Shown here: positions 17,920 to 27,361 of the stretch, in pieces
Layout: every line of letters starts with the position of its first letter
How positions within the stretch are numbered: the first letter of the stretch is position 1
From: an uncultured Succinivibrio sp.
GTDB taxonomy: Bacteria > Pseudomonadota > Gammaproteobacteria > Enterobacterales > Succinivibrionaceae
NCBI GenBank assembly: GCA_934218695.1
Contig: CAKQDA010000003.1
Location: 62,001 to 126,000, forward strand
Direction of reading: 5' to 3'
DNA: 64,000 nucleotides
Translations under genes and position numbers: made by a program
Notes under the pieces: generated by a model
Database searches by the model: none
Seen by the model: the letters and a program-made list of their open reading frames with translations, nothing else
What the model was told of the DNA's origin: nothing

Positions 17920-20397
17920 TTATGAAGATTTTGCATTCAAAATCGTAAAAGGATGAATGTAATTTTCATCTTCTGATAAAACAAAATACTGAGGCAAATT
18001 AAAGTTAAGATTTCTGTTTGCTAGATCAGTTTCCGTATTTTGTGTATAAAATCTGTTTATGGCATTTACCAGTTTTGATCTGGAACCTGAAAAATCATGG
18101 AATATTTTTACTTCATTTCTCTCATTGACAATGAAAATATCCCATAACGAACCTTTTTTCTTAAAAAAGTACTGAACAATACCAGCTGAGGCGCACTTTT
18201 CAACCTGAGTTGGTACCTGTAAAGCAAATTCAGGACGCATTCCAAAACGGGACAGCACTGTCACATCATCATCTGAAGCTCTAAACGTAGAATGTCTAAT
18301 CAGAGATAATGACCCTTCTTCATTAACAAAGGTCTCATAAGTATTATGCCCCACGTTGAACACATAGCTTGATTCATAATCACCAAGACATGCAAAAATA
18401 CCTCTGAATGTTGCTTCCAGATCAAATCTAATTAGATCACTGTGTGCTTGTGAGTAAGACAGTACCTTTAAGACCGAACTTGCACTCCAAGATTGATTTG
18501 AGAAAGAGTCTGAATGAATTCTGATAATTGAAGATAGAGCTTCAACTAAACCGACTTCTCCATCGGTATATGAAATACAGTTAATTTCACCCCATGAATT
18601 CAGGCAAACAAGATCAACTGAGCCGACAAGACACATTTTCTGTCGACCACAAGACAGAGACGAACCTATTTCAATGTCTGACGGAGAAATTAACAATTCC
18701 TGAGTAATATCATTTTCAAAATTTATCAAAAGCATGCTTTTTAGGACTTTTCTTGGCTTTTGCAAATCTGCTTCTGATACTTCCATATTGTTGCTGTTTT
18801 TAAAGAACAGAGTTATGTCATATGAAAGCTGATTTATTTTTTCCGCAGTTAAATAACCATCTTTATTGGACACATAAACTTTACTTCTACTTGTTAATAG
18901 GTTATTAAATGTTGACCAGGCCACAACTTCTGCAGCTCTAGGAGCAATATAAAGAGCCTTTGAGGAGAGTAATGATAGGCTATCGATAGCTGTAGGGAAA
19001 ATATGCCAGCCTTTTCTGCAAATACTGTGCTTTGATGGTTTTACAAAAGTAATAGTATTTTCTTCAAGAAGATGAACAAATTCCTTACTTGAAATTAAAA
19101 TCTTTCCAGGATATCTATCAAAAGCCGCGTATATTTTTCTTGATAAAACTCCTGCATCATCAGACGTAATAGCATATTCAATTTTATTTTCAACAGAGAA
19201 TCTAAGCAAAGTTTTATAACTTTCCAGAAGAGAAGAAAACAAACCTGTCTGAGTACTTTTTACGTTTTCAATATCCCACTGATCAACATTACTCAGATGA
19301 TTGCAATAAGCTCTGCTCCAGCCCCAAATCAAGCTTAGACGTCTTAAAAATCGATCTCTATGTTCTTGTAGACTGCTTTTTGAAATATGCGTTATCGATT
19401 GCTGTATTTTCAGATAGAAGCAAACTCTTGCAAGATGTAGTCTTGTAAAGTCTCCTTTTTTCTTCAAATATCTAGCTACTTTTCTATACATCAGATAATA
19501 GGCATCCTGCCTTATACTGTATTGAGTCCCCTGATATACAGCACACTTCAACTCCATAGATAACAATCTGGTGTTTGGATACTCACTGGCATATGTTTCC
19601 ATAAGAAGAATTTTTAATACAGCCTTTAACGGATGATCAATGCCCTTATATACCAACCATAAACCAGAGCCAAAGTATTCAACAGGAGAGCACTTTGCAA
19701 CAGATCCAAAATCAAACCATGAAGATCTGTCAATAAAAGAAGATTTATAAAAGTCCTCTAAAAAGCCGGAGTAATTCTGATTTTCTTCATCTTCACTTAC
19801 CATAAACCAGGCTAAGTTTCTTCCACATAGTTTTATAGAAGAACGGTAAAACTCATCTAAAAGAAACAGACTCTGTGCAGATCCACAATCCTCTGTGTCC
19901 ATGTTGCCGTGTTCACCGCTAGAAAACTTGTTTTCGGGGGTTACAAACAGGTTAACATCAACACCTAAAGTTTTTGAAAATGAAGATAAGAAATGACACT
20001 TTTCAGATAAAAGCCTAAGCTCCTCATCTGGAGTTTTTTTACTAACACACACCCATATGTCTAAATCTGAATTCTGCCCCTGAGCAATTGAAGATGTACT
20101 TCCCATAGCATACAAACCATAGATGGGACAATGCTTCTCTTCTCTGATATCAGGATCGATTCCATGATCAATAAGATAGCGACGCTGGTACTCGTTTGGA
20201 GAGAACATGTCTATTCCAAAAGGAACAGAATTTGATCTGTAGCCCGGTAACTTTGGATTATTGTAATGAAGAAGAACTGGAAGCAAATTCAGAATATTTA
20301 CAGCATCGTTCTTCATGATCTGTAAAGCCCTTCTCAGTCGTTCTTGATTCAAGGACTCATATTTGCTAAGACGAAGTTTAAAACTAGATTTATCCAT
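17920..20397 (-). CDS. cyaA: Class I adenylate cyclase
   Basis: CyaA makes cyclic AMP for CRP-dependent control of carbon use. The 825-residue protein is close to the enterobacterial length (848). The nucleotidyltransferase core is clear: GSTSS at residues 99-103 and the metal-binding pair Asp111 and Asp113 in NSDLDIWVC. The C-terminal regulatory part follows, with PRKVLKSMLL near residue 545. It is divergent from hemX, as in E. coli. A start with almost no ribosome site suggests weak translation, reminiscent of the E. coli TTG start. A putative extended -10 is at 20471-20479. The presence of cyaA implies classical cAMP-CRP control in this organism. Confidence 0.96.
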   Translation of the reverse strand: MDKSSFKLRLSKYESLNQERLRRALQIMKNDAVNILNLLPVLLHYNNPKLPGYRSNSVPFGIDMFSPNEYQRRYLIDHGIDPDIREEKHCPIYGLYAMGSTSSIAQGQNSDLDIWVCVSKKTPDEELRLLSEKCHFLSSFSKTLGVDVNLFVTPENKFSSGEHGNMDTEDCGSAQSLFLLDEFYRSSIKLCGRNLAWFMVSEDEENQNYSGFLEDFYKSSFIDRSSWFDFGSVAKCSPVEYFGSGLWLVYKGIDHPLKAVLKILLMETYASEYPNTRLLSMELKCAVYQGTQYSIRQDAYYLMYRKVARYLKKKGDFTRLHLARVCFYLKIQQSITHISKSSLQEHRDRFLRRLSLIWGWSRAYCNHLSNVDQWDIENVKSTQTGLFSSLLESYKTLLRFSVENKIEYAITSDDAGVLSRKIYAAFDRYPGKILISSKEFVHLLEENTITFVKPSKHSICRKGWHIFPTAIDSLSLLSSKALYIAPRAAEVVAWSTFNNLLTSRSKVYVSNKDGYLTAEKINQLSYDITLFFKNSNNMEVSEADLQKPRKVLKSMLLINFENDITQELLISPSDIEIGSSLSCGRQKMCLVGSVDLVCLNSWGEINCISYTDGEVGLVEALSSIIRIHSDSFSNQSWSASSVLKVLSYSQAHSDLIRFDLEATFRGIFACLGDYESSYVFNVGHNTYETFVNEEGSLSLIRHSTFRASDDDVTVLSRFGMRPEFALQVPTQVEKCASAGIVQYFFKKKGSLWDIFIVNERNEVKIFHDFSGSRSKLVNAINRFYTQNTETDLANRNLNFNLPQYFVLSEDENYIHPFTILNAKSS

Positions 20398-20470
20398 ATA
20401 TAAGACATGAAGAATGCGAATCTGACTCTAACCTCTAATCTAAATAGTTGAGGTCTATAGACAGAAAAAA

Positions 20471-20479
20471 ATTATATCA
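20471..20479 (-). promoter_or_regulatory. Putative cyaA promoter, extended -10
   Basis: On the minus strand TGATATAAT is a perfect TGn plus TATAAT element about 75 bases before the cyaA ATG. No good -35 is visible, as is usual for extended -10 promoters. Confidence 0.45.
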
Positions 20480-20648
20480 CCTTTCAATTCATTTATATTT
20501 TATTAAGGAGTTAGTGTTTAAATGTGCATATCTATCATGAAAAGTGAATTTTACAGTTTCTAATATTTCCAAATAGCTATATTCCCCAAAAATTGTTCAA
20601 ATAGTGATCTATGACAGTAACTTTGCATCGTATATATCTGCAAAATCA

Positions 20649-20675
20649 TTGAGATAGTTTTATCCGTGTTATGAT
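20649..20675 (+). promoter_or_regulatory. Putative hemX promoter
   Basis: TTGAGA (20649-20654) is followed after 15 bases by TATGAT (20670-20675) preceded by TG at 20667. The -10 overlaps the ATG at 20671, which therefore cannot be the translation start of this transcript. Confidence 0.45.
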
Positions 20676-20706
20676 AGTCAAGATTGTATGCACGCGAGAT
20701 ATGATT

Positions 20707-22143
20707 ATGAAGCAAAAAATAGACAAAATTTCAAATGAAGCATCCAATGCAACTCAGGCAGAAAAAAGTCTAGAAAAAAAAGTCGAAGAACAGCAACGTT
20801 TAAAATTGGAAGAAGAAACAAAAGCTATTCACAAGCAGGCAGAATTACTTCTTGAAGATGAATCAACCAGAAAAACATCTCAGGACAAGACAACTTTATC
20901 TGAAACAGATAAAAACCAAAATTCAGATAAGAGTTCAGAATTAAACAAAGAAAATATTATGCAAAATAATAGAACAGAATACACTCCCGAAAAGGAAAAT
21001 GAAAAACTTAAAGGTAATGAATCTCAAATCAACTCACTTAAGTTCAAAGTCAACGCTCTTGCAGCTCTGCTGATTCTGACAATTGCAGGAGGTGTTTACG
21101 GAGCCTATCAATTCGATAAACATAAATATGACGATTTAGAGATTATTACCAACTCGTTAAAAAATACTGAACAGAGCGTTCTTAATACACAGAATAAAAT
21201 CAACTCCCTATATACAGATATACTCGAAAAAGATAAAAGGGCCGATATTCTTTTTTCTCAAAATGCAGACTTGAAATCACAAAACAACGTTCTTAAAAAT
21301 AACCAAAATTCTCTGCAGGAAAAAATCGATGCCGCAGTAGCTAATTCTGAGCAAATAAATATTAGGTTAAACAATTATGAGGACAGAAATCCTTATGACT
21401 GGTTTATAGCTCAAAGTTATTTTTTAGTATCAAATGCGCAGAACATTCTTTCATTCTCAGATAATATCCAATCTGCACTGCTAAATTTAAAACAGGCAGA
21501 CCTTTTACTTGTAAAAATAGACGATCCTAAAGTAAACGCAATCAGAGAAGCTATTATTCAGGACACTATTTCACTGCAAAACTTACCAAATATTGATGTT
21601 ACAGGTATATTTTTTAAGTTAGACAGCATTTACAACAATACTGATAACATGCCCCTGAATGAATTTTTAACTGAAAATTCAAAAAATGTTTTCAAGAAAG
21701 CAAATGAACCATCAGATCAAGTAAAAGATTGGAAACAAAATTTATGGAATTCTGTTAAGGAATTTTCCTCAAGATTCATTGAAGTAAGACGAAGAGATGA
21801 TTCTGTTGTAAACCAATTTCTGTCTCCAGATCAAACGAAGATCCTTATAAAGAATATCAAAACCGAGCTTCTTTTATCAAAAGTTGCCGTATTCAACCAT
21901 GATGAAGAAAGCTTTAACCATAACATCAGAGAAATTCAGAACCATATCAGGGCATACTTTGATATTAACAACGGAATTGTCCAAAACAACCTGAAGTCTT
22001 TAGATGAACTTGCAGAACTCAAGATCAAACTTGATAAACCGCAACAGCTGACTTGTATCAAGTTATTTAATTCTTTTGCTCAAGAAAAATTCAACTTATA
22101 TGAAACTCAGAAAAAACAGCTAAAGGAAGAAAAAAATGATTAA
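20707..22143 (+). CDS. hemX: HemX-family membrane protein
   Basis: HemX is a membrane-anchored protein encoded with the haem genes in enteric bacteria; although once called uroporphyrinogen methyltransferase, its role is not settled. The chosen ATG at 20707 gives 478 residues. It has a GAGAT element at normal spacing, whereas ATG 20671 lies inside a likely -10 box; ATG 20701 is the alternative. The order is a long charged N-terminal cytoplasmic tail of about 110 residues, one membrane helix (about 113-135), a coiled coil (about 140-215), then the HemX domain with NPYDWFIAQSYFLV and the signature RFIEVRRRDDSVVNQFLSPDQ. It overlaps hemY by eight bases. hemC and hemD are missing upstream. Confidence 0.88.
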   Translation: MKQKIDKISNEASNATQAEKSLEKKVEEQQRLKLEEETKAIHKQAELLLEDESTRKTSQDKTTLSETDKNQNSDKSSELNKENIMQNNRTEYTPEKENEKLKGNESQINSLKFKVNALAALLILTIAGGVYGAYQFDKHKYDDLEIITNSLKNTEQSVLNTQNKINSLYTDILEKDKRADILFSQNADLKSQNNVLKNNQNSLQEKIDAAVANSEQINIRLNNYEDRNPYDWFIAQSYFLVSNAQNILSFSDNIQSALLNLKQADLLLVKIDDPKVNAIREAIIQDTISLQNLPNIDVTGIFFKLDSIYNNTDNMPLNEFLTENSKNVFKKANEPSDQVKDWKQNLWNSVKEFSSRFIEVRRRDDSVVNQFLSPDQTKILIKNIKTELLLSKVAVFNHDEESFNHNIREIQNHIRAYFDINNGIVQNNLKSLDELAELKIKLDKPQQLTCIKLFNSFAQEKFNLYETQKKQLKEEKND

Positions 22144-23341
22144 ACTAATCTTAGTCATCCTATTTACCAGCGTAGCTGTTATTCTTGGACCAATGCTGGC
22201 AGACAGTCAGGGGTTTGTTCATATAGCAACCAATTCTAAAATTATTGAAACCTCAATAACCACCGCAATCGTTATTTACATATTAAGTGTTTTTATAATA
22301 TTTGCTGTGTTCACATTATTGAAGAAAATTTATCTTGTGCCAAAAGGGACATTAAGAGCTTTTAAACTGAGGGCAAGCAAGAAAAAACTATCCTTGCAGG
22401 ACGAAGCTGAAATTTTCTTTGAACAGGGCGAATATGAAAAGGCTTTAGCTCTTTTCAAGAGAATCTGTTCCATCAAAAGAATGTCTGAAAAATCACTGTT
22501 AATCTCAGCTCAATGTGCTTTTCATATTGGTTTATACGACTACACAAGACAAGCCTTAGACGAAGCAGAAAAAAGAGGTAAAAATGTAAAACTTGCCGCA
22601 GAGGTGATTAGGGCAAAATTGAACCTGGATATTGGCAATCCAAAAGCCTGTTTGGAATTTTTAGAAGAAACAAAAGGAAGTCTTTCCAATAAAACTATTC
22701 TCCGTATGTTCGTAAAGTGTTATAGCGAATTAGGACTCACTGATAAAATTGTTTCCATATCCAATGTATTGGTCAGGAATAAAGTTCTATCTGAAGAAGA
22801 AGCAAGAAAGTACTATTTGCAGAATATTCAGGAAAAATTATCTAAATCATCAACAATTGATGAAGTTGATATATGTTTTAAAGAACTAAATAAAAGTGAC
22901 AAGAAAGAACCAAAAATCATCAGTGCTTTTATTTATAAAATGATAAAGCTTGGTGACGTAAATCATGCAAAAACATTATCACTATCCTTGTTGAAACAGG
23001 ATCCAGATCCTTTCTTTCTTGATAGTATTTCAACCTGGGAAATAGCAATCCCTGATGTATTAGTATTACTGAAGAAATATGCTGCAAAAAACATGATCAC
23101 TACTCAGGTAAATTTGCCACTTTTAAAAGCTATGGCAAACCTCGAATACAAATCTGGACTTTTAAGAGATGCCTTAGCAGACTATAAACAGGCATTATCA
23201 ATCGAACAGAGTTCAGATCTCTACATCAGAATTGGAACCATTTTAACCGGTCTTCAGAACTATCCTGAAGCTACAGAGTATTTTGCAAGAGCAAACTCAC
23301 TTTATTCTGAAGAAAAAAGTTTAACTTTAGTAAATAAATAA
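22136..23341 (+). CDS. hemY: HemY-family tetratricopeptide membrane protein
   Basis: HemY here is the enterobacterial HemY, an inner-membrane protein with TPR-like repeats, not the Bacillus protoporphyrinogen oxidase. Its function is unclear. The 401-residue protein starts MIKLILVILFTSVAVILGPMLAD, like E. coli MLKVLLLFVLLIAGIVVGPMIA, and has a second membrane helix at about residues 41-62. The remainder is helical repeats, including FFEQGEYEKALALFKRI and LRDALADYKQALSIEQ near the end. It overlaps the end of hemX and is followed by a bidirectional terminator. Confidence 0.87.
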   Translation: MIKLILVILFTSVAVILGPMLADSQGFVHIATNSKIIETSITTAIVIYILSVFIIFAVFTLLKKIYLVPKGTLRAFKLRASKKKLSLQDEAEIFFEQGEYEKALALFKRICSIKRMSEKSLLISAQCAFHIGLYDYTRQALDEAEKRGKNVKLAAEVIRAKLNLDIGNPKACLEFLEETKGSLSNKTILRMFVKCYSELGLTDKIVSISNVLVRNKVLSEEEARKYYLQNIQEKLSKSSTIDEVDICFKELNKSDKKEPKIISAFIYKMIKLGDVNHAKTLSLSLLKQDPDPFFLDSISTWEIAIPDVLVLLKKYAAKNMITTQVNLPLLKAMANLEYKSGLLRDALADYKQALSIEQSSDLYIRIGTILTGLQNYPEATEYFARANSLYSEEKSLTLVNK

Positions 23342-23351
23342 TCAATTCCAT

Positions 23352-23396
23352 AAAAAATGCTGCTTCAAAAATCAAATTTGAAACAGCATTTTCTTT
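23352..23396. terminator. Bidirectional terminator between hemY and the minus-strand ilvA cluster
   Basis: AAAATGCTG-c-TTCAAA pairs with TTTGAA-a-CAGCATTTT (outer arms 23354-23362 and 23384-23392). T-rich tracts follow in both directions, six T on the minus strand. Confidence 0.85.
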
Positions 23397-23411
23397 AGGA
23401 CTTGCCTTTAT

Positions 23412-23846
23412 CTAATACAGTTGTGCTCTGGACTGTTTTTTTAAAGTCTCTTCAAGTTTTAGTTTCTGATTTGCTCTTTTAAACAGACTTTTTAAATCCT
23501 CTTCTGAAACTTTTCCACAGGCTTTGAACAAAAGATACGATCTTCCATCAAAATATGTTACAAGACCAGAGCAAGGAGCGTTATCAACAAATTTAAAAGA
23601 AAATCCTCGGAGATCTACAACAGGTTTTAAGTCCCAACCTTGATAACTGTCCATTATGTATTGAGCATAATCTTTTGTAGTTGAAAGATTAACCACCGGA
23701 TTCACAATTGACAGCGATACCTGAGCATTACCGTCTGTTTTCTCGTAGGTTACAGAGTTATTTGTAAAAAATTCGTCATAATCCGACTCAGCGGCAGATA
23801 CTACCGCTGAGAAAATAAAGACTGATAACGCTAAAACCTTTTTCAT
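23412..23846 (-). CDS. Secreted protein of unknown function
   Basis: I do not recognise this 144-residue protein. It has a typical Sec signal peptide, MKKVLALSVFIFSAVVSAA, with probable cleavage before ESDYDEFF. The mature part has exactly two cysteines, in APCSGLVTYF and FKACGKVSEE, which could form one disulfide in the periplasm. The C-terminus is charged and probably helical (KSLFKRANQKLKLEETLKK). Its ATG overlaps the ilvA stop as TAATG, implying coupled translation at the end of the ilvD-ilvA transcript, although a role in amino-acid synthesis is not evident for an exported protein. Confidence 0.75.
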   Translation of the reverse strand: MKKVLALSVFIFSAVVSAAESDYDEFFTNNSVTYEKTDGNAQVSLSIVNPVVNLSTTKDYAQYIMDSYQGWDLKPVVDLRGFSFKFVDNAPCSGLVTYFDGRSYLLFKACGKVSEEDLKSLFKRANQKLKLEETLKKQSRAQLY

Positions 23847-25372
23847 TACTTAATCAACTGCTGATAAGCTGTATTTGATGTTACTTCCTCAACAGGGTAA
23901 CCAAAAGATTTGATAACCTCGTTGATACCGTCTTCCTTTCCTGTTACATCAAAGCCGCACAGTACAGAGCAGAACTCCAGACCTGTGATTCTAAAATGGA
24001 ACAGAGTAATGTTGTAAGAATTTCCCAAGGTTTCCAAGAAACGTAACAATGCGTTTGATGTTGCAGGGAATTCAAACAAATACAGTCTTTCATTCAGTTT
24101 TGTTGAAGGATGACCGCCAACCATGTAACGTAAGTGATCCTTTGCAAGAGAATCATCAGTCAGATCAGTTACTAGATAACCGTTTTTCTTTAATGATTTG
24201 CAAATCTCATTCAGTTCTTTCTTACCTTCAGTCAACTCTACAGATGCAAATACTCTTGCTCTGTCTGAATTGTTGTAACGGTAACTGAACTCAGTTACAA
24301 CTCTGTCTCCAATACTCTTAGTGAAATCTAAGAAGGAACCGCTCTTTTCAGGTATTTCAACAGATAAAATGCCTTCTGACATCTCACCTACATCACATCT
24401 TTCTGCAACCATTCGCAATGTATGGAACTTAACATTTGCTCCTGACAGAATTGCTATGTGATTACCTGCCTTGATGTTGTTTTCTCTTACATACTTTTTA
24501 AGACCAGCTAATGACAATGCACCGCTTGGTTCTGCAATGGCACGAGTATCATCGAAGATATCCTTCATTGCAGCACAGATCTCATCATTTGAACATGTTA
24601 CGATATCATCTAAATACTTGCTTAATACCCTAAATGTTTCAGAACCAGCTTTGCTTACAGCAACACCATCTGCAAAATGAGATACATAACCAATATCTAC
24701 AGGTTTACCTGCTTTAAGAGCAGCTTTCATACAGGCACTGCCCTCAGCTTCTACACCTATCACTTTTACATGAGGTAAAAGTGATTTTATGTAAACTGCG
24801 ACACCTGCGGCAAGGCCACCGCCACCGATCTGAACATATATAGTATCAATATTGTCACACTGTCCGATTAGCTCATGAGCAATGGTGCCCTGTCCTGCTA
24901 TAACATCAGGATCATCGTAAGGAGGGATCATAGTCAATCCCTTCTTCTTAGATAACTGTTGAGCATAGTCATAAGACTCATTAAAGCTATCACCATACAG
25001 TACAACTTCTGCACCATAATTTCTTACTGCATCAATCTTTAAATCAGGAGTTGTAGTTGGCATAACGATAACAGCTTTAATACCCAACTTCTTGGCAGAT
25101 AAAGCCACCCCCTGAGCATGGTTACCAGCTGATGCGGTAACAATACCTGCTTTTAACTGATTTTCATCAAGGTTCTTAATTTTATGATAAGCACCACGAA
25201 GCTTAAAAGAGTGGATTTTCTGATAATCTTCTCGCTTTAAAAGAACATTCACGCCTAATCTTGAGGATAAACTCTCAAGATTTTGCAGCGGAGTCACCTT
25301 TACAAGATCATAAATTCTTGCAAGAAGAATCTTCTTAAGATATGCCTGTGAATCTAACTGTTTTTCAGCCAT
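23846..25372 (-). CDS. ilvA: Threonine deaminase, biosynthetic
   Basis: IlvA converts threonine to 2-oxobutyrate, the first committed step to isoleucine. The 508-residue protein has the two-part structure of the biosynthetic enzyme (514 in E. coli). The PLP-dependent domain has Lys57 in HSFKLRGAYHK, the SAGNHAQGVA motif and the glycine loop GGGGLAAG. Two C-terminal ACT-like regulatory segments from about residue 325 suggest isoleucine feedback control. The catabolic TdcB lacks this tail, so the call is specific. It starts two bases after ilvD and its stop overlaps the next ATG. Confidence 0.97.
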   Translation of the reverse strand: MAEKQLDSQAYLKKILLARIYDLVKVTPLQNLESLSSRLGVNVLLKREDYQKIHSFKLRGAYHKIKNLDENQLKAGIVTASAGNHAQGVALSAKKLGIKAVIVMPTTTPDLKIDAVRNYGAEVVLYGDSFNESYDYAQQLSKKKGLTMIPPYDDPDVIAGQGTIAHELIGQCDNIDTIYVQIGGGGLAAGVAVYIKSLLPHVKVIGVEAEGSACMKAALKAGKPVDIGYVSHFADGVAVSKAGSETFRVLSKYLDDIVTCSNDEICAAMKDIFDDTRAIAEPSGALSLAGLKKYVRENNIKAGNHIAILSGANVKFHTLRMVAERCDVGEMSEGILSVEIPEKSGSFLDFTKSIGDRVVTEFSYRYNNSDRARVFASVELTEGKKELNEICKSLKKNGYLVTDLTDDSLAKDHLRYMVGGHPSTKLNERLYLFEFPATSNALLRFLETLGNSYNITLFHFRITGLEFCSVLCGFDVTGKEDGINEVIKSFGYPVEEVTSNTAYQQLIK

Positions 25373-25373
25373 C

Positions 25374-27224
25374 TTATAGTCCCTCTAGTTTGCTGCGATC
25401 ACGAACGCCGCCCTTATCTGCACTTGATGCAAGTTTACCAAAGGCTTTTAGTGCAAATGAGATCTCTCTGTCTCTGCCTACAGGCTGCCATGCATCCTTG
25501 CCCTTAGCTTCCATTGCTTTTCTTCTGTTAGCCAGTTCTTCATCGCTAACTGCCATTCTGATGGTACGGTTTGGAATATCAATTTCAATCAGATCGTTTT
25601 CCTCTAACAGACCAATGTTACCGCCATTGGCTGCTTCTGGAGATACGTGGCCGATTGAAAGGCCTGATGAACCACCAGAGAAGCGACCATCTGTAACCAG
25701 AGCACATTCTTTTCCCAAACCAACAGACTTAATGTATGAAGTAGGATATAGCATCTCCTGCATACCAGGACCGCCTCTTGGACCTTCGTAACGAATAATA
25801 ACAACGTCGCCAGCTTTAACCTTTCCGCCTAAAATACCTTCTACACCAGCTTCCTGACTTTCGAAGATTCTGGCAGGTCCAACAAACTTAAGTATTGACT
25901 TATCAACACCAGCTGTCTTTACTATACAGCCGTTGATCGCTAGATTACCGTAAAGTACAGCTAAACCACCATCCTTTGAGTAGGCATGCTCAAAATCGTG
26001 AATACAGCCACAGGTTCTGTCTGTATCCAACTTATCAGTTGTATTGTTCTGTGAGAAAGCAGTGATGTTGTACTTACCACCAGCGCATGCGCTGTAAAAC
26101 TTCCTGATTTCAGGATCTGCTGTTTTTTCAAGATCGTATTTATCGATCTGCTCACCAATTGTCATACCTAAAACGGTCTTACTGCTCTCGTGAATAAGAC
26201 CATTCTTCTTCAGCTGAGCCATAATATTCATAATACCGCCGGCATTATGTAAATCTTCCATATGCCACTCATGAGTTGAAGGTGACATCTTGCAGATATG
26301 AGGAATTTTGCGAGACAGTCTATCGATATCAGCCATTGTAAAGTCAACACCTGCCTCTTGGGCAACTGCTAACAGATGTAAAACAGTATTTGTAGAACCG
26401 CCCATTGCAATATCAAGGCTCATTGCGTTTTCAAAGGTATCTTTGGTTGCAATTGAACGAGGCAGAACACTCTTGTCGCCGTGTTCGTAATAAGCCTTTG
26501 CCATTTCTACAATACGATGTGCTGCCTTTACAAAAAGATCTTTTCTAAAAGCATGAGTTGCAACCAGAGAACCGTTTCCAGGTAATGACAGTCCCAATGC
26601 CTCAGTCAGAGAATTCATTGAGTTTGCTGTAAACATACCTGAACATGAACCGCATGTTGGGCAGGCAGCTGACTCTACAGCGTTAACCTCTTCATCAGAA
26701 ACATTTGGTTCTGCAGATACAATCATTGCATCAATAAGATCAACTTTATGGTCACAGCCTTTAACACGTCCGGCTTCCATTGGACCACCGGAAACAAAGA
26801 TTACAGGTATGTTCAAACGCATTGAAGCCATTAACATACCAGGGGTTACCTTGTCGCAGTTAGAAATACATACGAGGGCATCAGCCTTATGAGCATTTAC
26901 CATGTACTCAACAGAATCTGCAATGATGTCTCTGCTTGGTAAAGAATAAAGCATGCCAGTGTGACCCATAGCAATACCGTCATCTACTGCAATAGTATTG
27001 AATTCTTTTGCAATACCGCCAGCTTTTTCAATTTCCTTCACTACTAACTGACCAACATCATGTAAATGAACATGACCTGGAACGAACTGAGTGAAAGAGT
27101 TTGCAACCGCAATAATAGGCTTACCAAAATCCTCATCTTTTACGCCGGTAGCCTTCCATAATGCACGGGCACCTGCCATGATTTTGCCTTCATAGGTAAC
27201 CTTTGAACGGTAATTATTAGACAT
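25374..27224 (-). CDS. ilvD: Dihydroxy-acid dehydratase
   Basis: IlvD dehydrates dihydroxy acids to the 2-keto acids that precede valine and isoleucine, using an iron-sulfur cluster. The 616-residue protein is the full E. coli length. Cluster cysteines lie in [15 protein letters not shown] and [16 protein letters not shown], and the substrate/Mg region [20 protein letters not shown] is near the C-terminus. It is directly followed by ilvA with one base between them. An intrinsic terminator separates it from ilvE, so ilvDA may have its own promoter or depend on read-through. Confidence 0.98.
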   Translation of the reverse strand: MSNNYRSKVTYEGKIMAGARALWKATGVKDEDFGKPIIAVANSFTQFVPGHVHLHDVGQLVVKEIEKAGGIAKEFNTIAVDDGIAMGHTGMLYSLPSRDIIADSVEYMVNAHKADALVCISNCDKVTPGMLMASMRLNIPVIFVSGGPMEAGRVKGCDHKVDLIDAMIVSAEPNVSDEEVNAVESAACPTCGSCSGMFTANSMNSLTEALGLSLPGNGSLVATHAFRKDLFVKAAHRIVEMAKAYYEHGDKSVLPRSIATKDTFENAMSLDIAMGGSTNTVLHLLAVAQEAGVDFTMADIDRLSRKIPHICKMSPSTHEWHMEDLHNAGGIMNIMAQLKKNGLIHESSKTVLGMTIGEQIDKYDLEKTADPEIRKFYSACAGGKYNITAFSQNNTTDKLDTDRTCGCIHDFEHAYSKDGGLAVLYGNLAINGCIVKTAGVDKSILKFVGPARIFESQEAGVEGILGGKVKAGDVVIIRYEGPRGGPGMQEMLYPTSYIKSVGLGKECALVTDGRFSGGSSGLSIGHVSPEAANGGNIGLLEENDLIEIDIPNRTIRMAVSDEELANRRKAMEAKGKDAWQPVGRDREISFALKAFGKLASSADKGGVRDRSKLEGL

Positions 27225-27311
27225 ATGCAGTATTCCTTTATATAAACTAGACTAAGACAAATAAAAATGTCTTTGAATAAGATTTGCTCTGTTAGTAGTT
27301 ATTTTGAATTG

Positions 27312-27347
27312 TAATAAAAGACCCACATCTTTGAGGTGTGGGTCTTT
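27312..27347 (-). terminator. Intrinsic terminator between ilvE and ilvD
   Basis: AAAGACCCACA and TGTGGGTCTTT form a perfect 11-bp stem (27317-27327 with 27337-27347) with a 9-base loop. On the minus strand it runs into TTTTATT. It lies 15 bases after the ilvE stop. Confidence 0.85.
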
Positions 27348-27361
27348 ATGTAAATAATATT

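Larger units (their letters stand above)
20398..20706. promoter_or_regulatory. Divergent cyaA/hemX promoter region
   Basis: This AT-rich region of about 310 bases contains a cyaA-directed extended -10 (20471-20479, minus) and a hemX-directed extended -10 (20667-20675, plus). In E. coli hemC and hemD follow cyaA on this side; no trace of either is visible here. No clear CRP palindrome was found. Confidence 0.6.

Noticed and set aside
22136..23341. HemY as protoporphyrinogen oxidase
   Set aside because: The protein has two membrane helices and TPR-like repeats and no FAD-binding motif, so it is the enteric HemY.
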